Shown: positions 17,401 through 24,176 of the stretch, one piece after another
Layout of the letters: each line of letters begins with the position of its first letter
Numbering within the stretch: position 1 is the first letter of the stretch
Notes under the pieces: model-generated
What the model saw: only the letters and a program-made list of their open reading frames with translations
Told to the model about the DNA's origin: nothing
Databases searched by the model: none
Made by a program: the position numbers and the translations under genes
NCBI GenBank assembly: GCA_017478025.1
Contig: JAFVGZ010000003.1
Coordinates: forward strand, 186,001 to 250,000
From: Prevotella sp.
GTDB taxonomy: Bacteria > Bacteroidota > Bacteroidia > Bacteroidales > Bacteroidaceae
Reading direction: 5' to 3'
Length of the DNA stretch: 64,000 nucleotides

Positions 17401-17579
17401 TGGTACCGCTGGTATTAGGCAGCGGAGCCGGAGCAGTAGGCAATAAATCGCTGGCACTCACCGTAATAGGAGGCATGACAACGGGAACGATAGCGCTGCT
17501 TTTCGTAACCCCAGCATTCTATATCGTCTTCCAAAAACTGCACGAAAAACTTACACCCGTCAAACAAGAAGAAAAATGA
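14430..17579 (+). CDS. RND multidrug efflux pump permease (AcrB/HAE1 type)
   Basis: A 1049-residue proton-driven inner-membrane transporter with 12 membrane segments and two large periplasmic loops. Proton-relay residues are in place: the TM4 Asp pair in IGTVVDDAIVVVE (about residue 405) and the TM10 Lys in GLVAKTAILITEFAVE (about residue 945). The N-terminal SVEQYPDIAPPMV and the pore-domain region are typical. It probably expels hydrophobic drugs or bile-like compounds; the substrate is unknown. Its stop overlaps the start of the outer-membrane gene (ATGA). Confidence 0.95.
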   Translation: METNEQKLNFFVRHWVAAVAIAVLTVVIGWVCLNSLSVEQYPDIAPPMVTIQATYDGADAGTVMESVVMPLEEVVNGVERMMYMDATASSNGEGEIDIYFEQGTDADEATVNVQNRVSQVMGVLPEQVIKSGVTVTKNVNATLMIMSLESTDGKFDQEFISNYLDINVMPVIRRINGVGRTMIMGEQYGVRIWMKPDLMGLYGVTPDDIISAINEQNLVSPVGRIESTVEKIDIEFNGLLDDMSQFENIIIRASDKGEVLRLHDIADVELGARAYDFRSNISGKPGVMFYIKMAPGANATQVNAQIRKVLAEVEGRLPAGLEFKLLETSDDFLFAAMHNVVETLIIAIILVVLVVYFFLQSIRATIIPTISILVSLIGTFTFVKLAGFSLNLLTLFALVLAIGTVVDDAIVVVEAVMTKMEKGVKNMNRAVSEAMSDVTAACISTTLVFMAVFLPVTFMSGTAGTFFKQFGITMASAVGLSAVSALTLCPALCAFMLSPKSDEEKKRKNLNYYMRVAYSASYDALLKKYMNAVNRFIHRQRGAWIALAIAVLSLGWLMTHSQNDLVPQEDQGFLLVNVALKPGTYLNRTEATTVQLETYIQTLDEVETVGALTGYSMMDDVTSTNYATLMVRLKNWKERSFFSIADIQTQITEWANINLPQADITAFQMPQIPGYGNGSNINLNLQDRARGANKDEFIAMSREFIQKLNERPEIDDAASTYSRTYPKFKLDVDEIACKRMDISPATVLQTIGAFMAGSYVGSYVQYSNVYRVMIQAGREYRMSPKTLNSIFVPVQGRMVPVTQFVTLTPDMGSNMEHHSNMFPSIPVSCQTAAGYTSEHVRRAIDEVMNEVFPDTYGYEYTGMAREEAENADSNDTLFIYGICLLLVYLIMACLYDSLLIPLAVMLSIPFGLLGAYLIVKPMESMGVGINIYVQTGIIMIIGLVAKTAILITEFAVEKRREGMSIPMAAVSACQDRLRPIIMTVFAMIMGMVPLVLGSGAGAVGNKSLALTVIGGMTTGTIALLFVTPAFYIVFQKLHEKLTPVKQEEK

Positions 17580-18985
17580 TAAAGCGCCTCATACATCATA
17601 AATTATGCATTCTTGCTCTGCTTCGCTACGCAAGCGTCCCTTTGGGCCGAGCGATGAATTTTGCATTATGCATTACCCTCTGTGGCTGCTCTCTCAGCAG
17701 ACCGTATGTCAGCACGTCTGATGTGCCAGACAACATCATGGGCGATGTTACCGTAGCAGGAGATACCGTAAGCCTCGGAGCCATCGGCTGGAGAGAGATG
17801 TTCACCGACACGCTGCTACAGCACCTCATAATCCGCGCTCTGGAGAACAATACCGACCTGCGCAGCGCCCAGCATACCATTGAGCAAGCCCAGAACGACC
17901 TCTCCGTAGCACAGAAAGGCTGGTACCCCACCCTTTCCTTTGAACCCACAGGTGCACTCCGGCATTTCAACCATGCCACAACCTACCCTTACCTCATCCC
18001 CCTCACTGCATCGTGGCAAGTGGGTATCTTCGGACAGGTGACCACAAAAAAACGGCTGGCAAAGGCTCAACGAGAGTACTACGTGGATTATAAAAAAGCC
18101 GTGCAGACAGATCTGTCAGCCCAGGTTGCATGTACATACTACATGCTTGTGATGCTGGACCGTAAATTGCAGATACTTCAGGAGACACAGGTTGTATGGG
18201 AGAAGTCACTTGAATCCATGCGTACCCTCTATGAGGCAGGTCTATACCAAAGTCCTGCAGTACATCAGATGGAGGCCTCGCTGGAAAGTGTCAGAATCGG
18301 AATTCTGGAACTTCAAGAGGATATCCTCACCACCGAAAGCGCTCTTTGCCTGCTTCTCTCAGAGCCGCCCCATCACATCAAGCGCTCACCATACGGCACC
18401 TTCCATGTCCCCGAGCAGCTCCATGTGGGTATTCCTCTGCGCTTGCTCTCGGCACGTCCTGACGTGAGACAGGCAGAGCGGGCAATGGAGATAGCCTTCT
18501 ACAACACCCAGCAGGCACGCCAGAATTTCTATCCCGACATCACCATCACAGGAACCTTAGGATGGGGCAACGACGACGGACTGGTCAACCCCAGCAAACT
18601 GCTTGCCGGAGCCGTTGCCTCTATTGTTCAGCCGCTCTTCATGCAGGGCAAGCTGCGCGCACAATACAAGAACCGGCAGATAGACCAGGAAAAGGCTTCA
18701 CTTCAGTTTACGCAAACGCTATTAAATGCTGGTAATGAGATATATACCCACCTGCATACATGCATAAAATCTGAAGAGCAGATAAAGCACTATGCCATCA
18801 TGATAAATGCGCTACAACAAGCGTATGATGCAACGCTTGAGCTCATGAACAACGGCACCAACACATACCTGGAAGTGCTCAAAGCGCAGGAAGATCTCCT
18901 CAGCGGTCAGCTGAGCGAAGTGGAAAACACCAACGACGAGATACAAGCATTCATAAACCTCTACACCGCCCTGGGAGGTTTCTAA
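17576..18985 (+). CDS. efflux outer-membrane factor lipoprotein (TolC/OprM/NodT type)
   Basis: A 469-residue trimeric outer-membrane channel subunit. Two OEP repeats are visible (DLRSAQHTIEQAQNDLSVAQ near 100, RPDVRQAERAMEIAFYNTQQ near 300). The operon start is ATG 17576, overlapping the pump stop by 4 bases. The signal region is odd: basic MIKRLIHHKLCIL, then a stretch encoded by a dispersed repeat (17598-17675), then a lipobox LCGC. The alternative ATG at 17654 gives a short leader without basic residues. The repeat seems to have inserted in frame and lengthened the signal peptide. Confidence 0.9.
   Translation: MIKRLIHHKLCILALLRYASVPLGRAMNFALCITLCGCSLSRPYVSTSDVPDNIMGDVTVAGDTVSLGAIGWREMFTDTLLQHLIIRALENNTDLRSAQHTIEQAQNDLSVAQKGWYPTLSFEPTGALRHFNHATTYPYLIPLTASWQVGIFGQVTTKKRLAKAQREYYVDYKKAVQTDLSAQVACTYYMLVMLDRKLQILQETQVVWEKSLESMRTLYEAGLYQSPAVHQMEASLESVRIGILELQEDILTTESALCLLLSEPPHHIKRSPYGTFHVPEQLHVGIPLRLLSARPDVRQAERAMEIAFYNTQQARQNFYPDITITGTLGWGNDDGLVNPSKLLAGAVASIVQPLFMQGKLRAQYKNRQIDQEKASLQFTQTLLNAGNEIYTHLHTCIKSEEQIKHYAIMINALQQAYDATLELMNNGTNTYLEVLKAQEDLLSGQLSEVENTNDEIQAFINLYTALGGF
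17598..17675 (+). repeat. REP-like repeat copy inside the signal-peptide region of the efflux channel gene
   Basis: The parts in order are ATAAATTATGCATT, a hairpin GCTTcGC-TAC-GCAAGC (17620-17635), then GTCCCTTTGGGCCGAGCGATG and TTTGCATTATGCATT. The same parts occur in intergenic DNA at 44698-44752 (inverted), 44771-44810 (inverted), 26338-26368 and 35959-36011. Here the copy is translated as about residues 9-33 of the channel protein. Confidence 0.7.
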
Positions 18986-19014
18986 TCCTCCCTACCCTTC
19001 AGAGGCCTTATGAG

Positions 19015-19034
19015 GCGACGTGTACCCACGTCGC
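19015..19034 (+). terminator. Perfect hairpin after the efflux operon
   Basis: GCGACGTG (19015-19022) and CACGTCGC (19027-19034) pair perfectly around TACC, 29 bases after the channel gene stop. There is no U-run, so it is a possible 3'-end hairpin rather than a clear intrinsic terminator. Confidence 0.45.
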
Positions 19035-19144
19035 AATCATCAGCCATCAAGATCATCATCCATTGAAATCATCAGCCATCGCAATCATCATCCATCGAAA
19101 TCATCAGCCATCGAAATCATCAGCCATCGCAATCATCATCCATC
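19033..19144. repeat. 16-bp minisatellite, seven units
   Basis: Seven uninterrupted 16-base units of the type G(A/C)AATCATCA(G/T)CCATC, with only small differences (second unit AAGATCATCATCCATT). The unit length is not a multiple of three and no start-bearing gene reads through it convincingly. Confidence 0.92.
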
Positions 19145-19300
19145 GCGCTCTGTATTATGGGGCGCTACACTTGACGTCTTTCAAAATCAAGTTCAAAATT
19201 TATCAAGAATTAGAGAATTGGAGTGTAATATGCGCAGTTCGTGGTACTTGACAGTATAGATTCAAGATTCAGGATTCAAGATTCAAGTATCCTTATTCGG

Positions 19301-19860
19301 GCAATTTGTGGGCATTTTATACCTTTTATTTAGTGTTGTTCACGCAATTTGTGGTCTCATTTCACCATTTCTTTAGCGTAATTCTGGCAATTTGTGATAC
19401 GTTTTCAGTCTTTCATTCGTTAAATTCGGGCAATTCGTGTTCGTTTTTTAGGCTTTCCTTTGCGTCATTCACGCAATTTGTGGTCACATTTGACCATTTC
19501 ATTCGTTAAATTCGGGCAATTCGTGTTCGTTTTTTAGGCTTTCCTTTGCGTCATTCACACAATTTGTGGTGCTTTTTAAGTCTTTTATTCGTTAAATTTG
19601 GGCAATTCTTCGCTCATTTCTTATTTTTTTCATTAGGTGCTCAGGCGAACAGAGCTCGAAACGTGTTCATTTCCCTTCGTCTGCATGGCAAATTATATTA
19701 AATTTTCAGTCTTTTTTTGTGTAATTCGGGGCAGTTTTCTTCATTTTTTGATGTGTTTTGAGTAGTTTTTGGGGTATTTCCTTCATTTTTTTGCGTAATT
19801 CGGGTGATTTTTGGGCCTGTTTTTTGGGCTTTTTTGCGTGTTTCGCATAATTTGTGTACT
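19301..19860. repeat. Long direct-repeat array with 43-bp period
   Basis: Units begin at 19301, 19344, 19387, 19430, 19473, 19516, 19559 and 19602, exactly 43 bases apart, each starting with a form of GCAATTTGTG or GCAATTCGTG. The same phase continues through diverged units at 19645, 19688 and 19731, then loses register by 19860. Units 4 and 6 are identical, while others share only the core and the TTCGTTAAATTCGG end. Units abut with no unique spacers, so this is not a CRISPR array. Confidence 0.92.
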
Positions 19861-20193
19861 TTTTTGTCCGCTTTTCACTATGCAAGAAAGCTGGGTGAGA
19901 GGCTTTCCTTTAGCGCCAGTTTACATAAAAATTTAACAATTCATCAGCTACTTATATGCCACATCACAAATCAATGCAACCAAAGTCTTTTTCTCTTTAA
20001 TTAAATGCAGTATTACATCTCAATAATATATTAATTTATAATATCTTATGACTTGTATATTGTAGTATTTGTATAATTAAAGAATATACTGCTACATCAA
20101 CATCTGAAACAGAATTTCACCAGCATTTTCTGTAACAACAAAACAATCAGTGTTAACACATAAAAAGATATTTTAACTATACGGAATACATAC

Positions 20194-20553
20194 GAAAAGT
20201 TGAAAAGTTGAAAAGTGTACAAACAGACATTAAGGTATTTGACTGGTCTATTTGACTGGACATTCTGAAGTAGTTATTTTGTTTTTCAAGCATAGAGAAT
20301 TAGAGAAATAAACTGTTCAGTATGATGTGATCACTTTGTGCGGATGCTCGTTATATGCGTAAAAGTAGGTGCAACATATTGAACAACCAACTTGAGAAAA
20401 TTGAAGAATTTGATATAGAGGATATAGAGAAAGAGAAAGTATTCAATTATTATATACATCTTCTCGCGCGTACCTTATATAAAGAAATTCTCTTCTTTAC
20501 ACTCAAAAACCCTTAATGTCTGTTTGTGTACTTTTATACTTTTATACTTTTTG
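20194..20553. repeat. Imperfect long inverted repeat enclosing about 265 bp
   Basis: Left arm 20194-20241 (GAAAAGTTGAAAAG then GTACAAACAGACATTAAGG) is matched by the reverse complement of 20505-20553 (CCCTTAATGTCTGTTTGTGT then ACTTTTATACTTTTATAC). The ACAAACAGACATTAAGG part is almost exact and the flanking A/T part is looser. A third half-copy in the right-arm orientation lies at 20570-20591. The enclosed DNA has no gene. Confidence 0.75.
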
Positions 20554-20706
20554 GTTTTTTCTGCACATTAAAACCCTTAATGTCTGTTTGGACGTTTGGA
20601 CGTTTGTCCGCTTTTTATTCATGTATCATAAGTCATTAGAAAACCGTAAACGAACCACAAAAGTTAACAAACCTTTCATCTGTTAACAACATGCTTACTT
20701 CACTAA

Positions 20707-20928
20707 CTGTCTGGGAGCGTAGTCCGTTTAGGGGTTACTGTTCTAACTATCACATTATCAGCAGATTTCAAAGTATGTGTTTTGCAGCCCAAAAGCATTG
20801 AAATCAGGGTGTTCCGGCAAAGGAATTGCAAGGTAATTCATGTGCTTTCAGGGCCTTTTTTACCTGCCATTGCGATATGGCGCCTCAAGGATGGCGAAAT
20901 GTTAAAATCCCGCGTAAACAGATGTTAA
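20707..20928 (+). pseudogene. Start-less reading frame of 73 codons, possibly a gene remnant
   Basis: Between TAA at 20704-20706 and TAA at 20926-20928 the frame is open with protein-like composition (for example VCVLQPKSIEIRVFRQRNCK and AIAIWRLKDGEMLKSRVNRC). There is no ATG, GTG or TTG near the beginning; an ATG appears only ten codons from the end. I do not recognise the product. It may be the tail of a decayed gene or a chance opening in conserved non-coding DNA upstream of the DUF3987 gene. Confidence 0.3.
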
Positions 20929-20977
20929 AGTGGGGCAGTTTTTTCGCAATTTTCGGAATATTATTTGATATTATTTG

Positions 20978-20985
20978 TAACTTTG
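20978..20985 (+). promoter_or_regulatory. -7 promoter element upstream of the DUF3987 gene
   Basis: TAACTTTG fits the Bacteroidetes -7 box and lies 73 bases before the gene start. A good -33 TTTG at the usual spacing is not evident. Confidence 0.55.
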
Positions 20986-21057
20986 CCGCATGAACCAACA
21001 GAAATTCACAAATGCCCCACTTGGGGCTAAAACACTTACCTTTTAAGCAATGCTCAC

Positions 21058-22851
21058 ATGAGCAACACGACAAAAAAAATGAAAAATGAACTACAGGAGA
21101 AGAAAGGCCTTCAACCTAATAACGATCCAGTCCGCACTTCTCATTCATCATCCCGCACTCCAAATCTTTCTGATTATCAAGGTATTCCGTACAGTGACAT
21201 CATCCGTGAGTGGCTGAAGGAGTATCTGAGCAAAAAGCCTGGCTATACAAATTTTGATGCTCCCTGTCAGGGTGACTTTAACAATACCCTCTATGACCTG
21301 TGCAGGGATCTGAGGAACATCACCGACTACAATTTCTCAAAACTCTCTGCCCTTGTGCCCCGATGGATACTCACGGAGAGTGAGGCAGAAGGCGTCATTG
21401 CAAGTGCTATCAAGGCTGACAGAAAGACACCTCATATCCTCCACAAGGTGCTTCGCAAGCTGAAAGCCGACCAGGAGCGTGGCGAACAGGGCTTCAGGTC
21501 AGGCATGTTTTTGTTTAATGAGATGTATCTGAAACGCATGCCCAGGCTTCCTAAGCCGCTGAAGGCTTGTCTGGCAGGTGTGGAGAGCAGATACCACATG
21601 CCGATCATCGTAGGCACGCTGACGATTCTCTGTTCTTATGCCGACAAGGTGATATACCGCTACAGCGATGGCAGGCTGCGCAGACCCAACCTGCTTTCGT
21701 TTGTCCTGGGAAAGTTTGCTTCTGGCAAGAGCAGCGTGACGAGCAAGCTGAATATCCTCATGCAACCCATGATGGCGGTTGACGAAATGTCACGTGAAAG
21801 GGATGAAGAGGCACGTGAGCAGAACAAGAACCGAAAGACTACGGAGCGAGGCAAGGTAATGAGAGACTTCATAAAGAAGCTGAACATAGACACCACCGAC
21901 GCTGCGCTGCTGAGGATGCAGAAGATAGCAGAAAAGCAAGGCAACTGCGTGGAGGGTCACATGTTGCCGCTGAAGAACTTTATGTTTACGGAAGAGGCCA
22001 GCTGCGTGAAGCAGGCCATGAAGAACGGCAAGCTGATGGAGGCCTGGCGACTGGCCTTTGACAACGGCGAGTGGGGCAAGGACACTGCCAGCGACGCGGC
22101 TCAGGCCGGACTGGTGAACATCTCTCTCGACCTTGTGGCAGAATGTACGCTGGAAGTGTTCTCCAAAATCATCAGCGGCGAGCACTTTGAGAACGGTACG
22201 GCATCGCGCCTGCTGCTGAGCTTTACGCCAGACGAGCAATACTCTCACATGCCAAAATTCAAGGAAGAAAACGAGCAGACACGCAAGCAGATGCTGGAGG
22301 CCGTGGAACTGTGTAAGAAGGAGATGGGCATTATAGATGACAAGCGCCTGTACGAAGCTTTCAGGGACTGGTGTAATGGCGTGGCTGACGAGTGCAGGGC
22401 AACTCAAGACGATGTGAGGGACGACTTCAGAAAACGCTCCTCGGTGATTGGTGCCACCTGTGCGGTGATATGCGCCATACTGTGGAATAAACACAAAAAG
22501 AGCGGAAAGCTGATAATAAGTAAGGATGCGATAGACTTCGGGCTGCTGATGGCAGAATACTGCATGGAGAGCCAGGTGGCGGTGTTCCAGCACTACTATG
22601 AGGAGAGACCCACGCAGATAAGCTTTGAGGGCACGAGGAAGCTGACAAAGAACAAGATTCTCTTTGACGAACTGCCTGATGTCTTTACAAGGGAGATGGT
22701 GAAGGAGCGGAAATGCGATATCAACAGCGAGGGCATATACAAGATTATCAGACGGTTCGAAAACGACGGTTTAATCGAAGAAATTGCAAAGAACACGTAC
22801 AGAAAGAGAACGCTGAAGGAAAGGGAGGAAAGTGAGGAAATGTGGATATAA
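21058..22851 (+). CDS. DUF3987 P-loop protein, primase/helicase-like
   Basis: A 597-residue protein of the DUF3987 type found with VirE-like proteins in Bacteroidales. Walker A is GKFASGKSS near residue 220. A possible Walker B is NFMFTEEAS near 308. The C-terminus (about 525-585, KNKILFDELPDVFTREMV to FENDGLIEEIAKNTYRK) looks like a winged helix. Relatives resemble D5-type helicases of plasmids and phages, and a role in DNA replication or defence is inferred. The N-terminal primase/VirE_N domain often fused or adjacent is missing. It lies alone next to 2 kb of repeat-rich DNA, which suggests a leftover of a mobile module. Confidence 0.7.
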   Translation: MSNTTKKMKNELQEKKGLQPNNDPVRTSHSSSRTPNLSDYQGIPYSDIIREWLKEYLSKKPGYTNFDAPCQGDFNNTLYDLCRDLRNITDYNFSKLSALVPRWILTESEAEGVIASAIKADRKTPHILHKVLRKLKADQERGEQGFRSGMFLFNEMYLKRMPRLPKPLKACLAGVESRYHMPIIVGTLTILCSYADKVIYRYSDGRLRRPNLLSFVLGKFASGKSSVTSKLNILMQPMMAVDEMSRERDEEAREQNKNRKTTERGKVMRDFIKKLNIDTTDAALLRMQKIAEKQGNCVEGHMLPLKNFMFTEEASCVKQAMKNGKLMEAWRLAFDNGEWGKDTASDAAQAGLVNISLDLVAECTLEVFSKIISGEHFENGTASRLLLSFTPDEQYSHMPKFKEENEQTRKQMLEAVELCKKEMGIIDDKRLYEAFRDWCNGVADECRATQDDVRDDFRKRSSVIGATCAVICAILWNKHKKSGKLIISKDAIDFGLLMAEYCMESQVAVFQHYYEERPTQISFEGTRKLTKNKILFDELPDVFTREMVKERKCDINSEGIYKIIRRFENDGLIEEIAKNTYRKRTLKEREESEEMWI

Positions 22852-22883
22852 GCTATGCTTGTGCAGTTTTTTATTCTGATATT

Positions 22884-22915
22884 CTTGCACATCTGATTTT
22901 TTTTGTGTACCTTTG
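22884..22915 (+). promoter_or_regulatory. Promoter upstream of the GNAT gene
   Basis: TACCTTTG at 22908-22915 is a good -7 box and CTTG at 22884-22887 stands 20 bases upstream in the -33 position. The ATG follows 23 bases later. This is the likely head promoter of the lipid/polyene gene run. Confidence 0.6.
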
Positions 22916-22938
22916 CAGCGATTTTATGATTACAAGTG

Positions 22939-24072
22939 ATGAGTGTTGATATACGACAAGCCAATGACCGCAAGACAATGAATGATTTCATTGCCTTTCC
23001 CCGTGCGCTCTACAAGGGTTCTAAGGAGTATATCCCGGACCTGGACAGCGACGTGAGGAACTTCTTTGACCCAAAGAAGAATGACAGTTTGCGATATGCA
23101 CGCATTCAGCCGTTTGTGGCTTACCGCGACGGTGTCTGCGTGGGACGCGTGGCAGCGCTCATCAGCAATCGAGCAAATACGAAGTGGAACCGCAAGTCGG
23201 TACGCTTTACCTACTTGGACTTCATCGATGACTACGAGGTGTCATCAGAACTGCTGGAGGCGGTAGAGCGCTGGGGAAAGAAACAGGGCATGAAGGTCTG
23301 CGAGGGTCCGCTGGGCATCACCGACTTTGACAAGGAGGGAATGCTGATAGAGGATTTCCACCTGGGCGGCGGCACGATGGAGTTCTGGAACTATCCGTAC
23401 TACGTGGAGCACATGCGCAGAGCCGGCTATGACAAGGCTGTCGATTGGCTGCAGGTACGCGTGAAGGTGCCTCAGGAGGTGCCGGCAAAGTATGCACGTG
23501 TGGCAGCACTGTCGAAGGAGATGTTCGGGCTGCGCGTGGTGAAGGCCACAAAGAAGATGATATTGAAGGAAGGATGGGGACAGAGGCTCTTCAAACTCTT
23601 CAATGAGGCATTCGCACCGCTCTATGGCACGTCAGTATTCAGCAATGACCAGGTTGACAATTACATGAAGCAATATGTTCCGCTGCTGGACCTGGAGCTC
23701 GTGCCGTTCATTCTGAATGATAAGGATGAGATAGTAGGCGCCGCAGTAACGGTACGCGATCTGTCACCGGCACTCAATAAGACGCACGGACAGCTGCTGC
23801 CACTGGGATGGTATCACCTGGCGAAGGCGCTGATTATGAAGAAGGCCGAGAAGGCACAGCTGATGCTCATCGCCGTAAGACCCGATATGCAGGGATTAGG
23901 ACTGAACGCACTGATTTTCGATGACCTGATACCGATATACAACAGAATCGGCATAAAATGGTGCGAGACGAACCCGCAGCTGGAGTCAAACGTAAAGGAG
24001 CTGTCACAGTGGAAGCCGCTGAACCCCGAAATGGTGAAGAGACGCAGATGCTGGCAGAAGGAGATGAAGTGA
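22939..24072 (+). CDS. long GNAT-fold acyltransferase
   Basis: A 377-residue protein from ATG 22939 (a GTG stands directly before it). The C-terminal GNAT part contains LMLIAVRPDMQGLGLNALIFD (about residues 307-327), the acyl-CoA-binding motif (Q/R-x-x-G-x-G type). The N-terminal half (FPRALYKGSKEYIPDLD) is typical of a Bacteroidetes subgroup without a fixed function. Position before a ketosynthase, an acyl carrier protein and hotdog dehydratases suggests that it acylates a lipid or amino group using a carrier-bound chain; this is inference. GNAT-type ceramide synthases are one analogy. Confidence 0.75.
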   Translation: MSVDIRQANDRKTMNDFIAFPRALYKGSKEYIPDLDSDVRNFFDPKKNDSLRYARIQPFVAYRDGVCVGRVAALISNRANTKWNRKSVRFTYLDFIDDYEVSSELLEAVERWGKKQGMKVCEGPLGITDFDKEGMLIEDFHLGGGTMEFWNYPYYVEHMRRAGYDKAVDWLQVRVKVPQEVPAKYARVAALSKEMFGLRVVKATKKMILKEGWGQRLFKLFNEAFAPLYGTSVFSNDQVDNYMKQYVPLLDLELVPFILNDKDEIVGAAVTVRDLSPALNKTHGQLLPLGWYHLAKALIMKKAEKAQLMLIAVRPDMQGLGLNALIFDDLIPIYNRIGIKWCETNPQLESNVKELSQWKPLNPEMVKRRRCWQKEMK

Positions 24073-24080
24073 GGACGGGA

Positions 24081-24160
24081 CCACGAATTTCACGAATTTC
24101 ACGAAAATTGTACATGACAAAATAAAAATTGTACATTGTACATGGTAAATTGTACATGTC
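24081..24160. repeat. CACGAATTT and TTGTACATT repeat tract
   Basis: Three CACGAATTT-like units (24082-24105) are followed by ATTGTACATG/ATTGTACATTGTACATGG units (24107-24160). The tract fills most of the gap to the ketosynthase gene and ends 17 bases before its ATG. Confidence 0.75.
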
Positions 24161-24176
24161 ATAACGTTATAGAATA

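Larger units (their letters stand above)
18986..21057. other. 2-kb region without a convincing gene, full of repeats
   Basis: No reading frame here has a credible start, length and composition. In order it holds a small GC hairpin, a 16-bp minisatellite (19033-19144), GATTCAAGATTCA direct repeats (19258-19288), a 43-bp-period array fading out near 19860, AT-rich DNA with nothing recognised (19861-20193), a long imperfect inverted repeat (20194-20553) with a third half-copy at 20570-20591, unassigned DNA, a start-less frame (20707-20928) and a promoter-like box (20978-20985). Confidence 0.8.

Noticed and set aside
19301-19860. CRISPR array
   Set aside because: The repeats abut one another with no unique spacers, and divergence is spread along the whole 43-bp unit. 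No cas genes nearby.
19020-20004. Small plus-strand frames within the repeat region
   Set aside because: They follow the tandem repeats, whose units (16 and 43 bp) are not multiples of three; composition is not protein-like.
20590-20615. Intrinsic terminator GGAC-GTTT-GTCC with T-run
   Set aside because: Stem is only four base pairs and no gene ends just upstream; kept as part of the repeat-rich region only.
20885-21073. 62-codon minus-strand frame with several Cys residues
   Set aside because: Runs over the promoter and start region of the DUF3987 gene; no homology recognised and no start signal.
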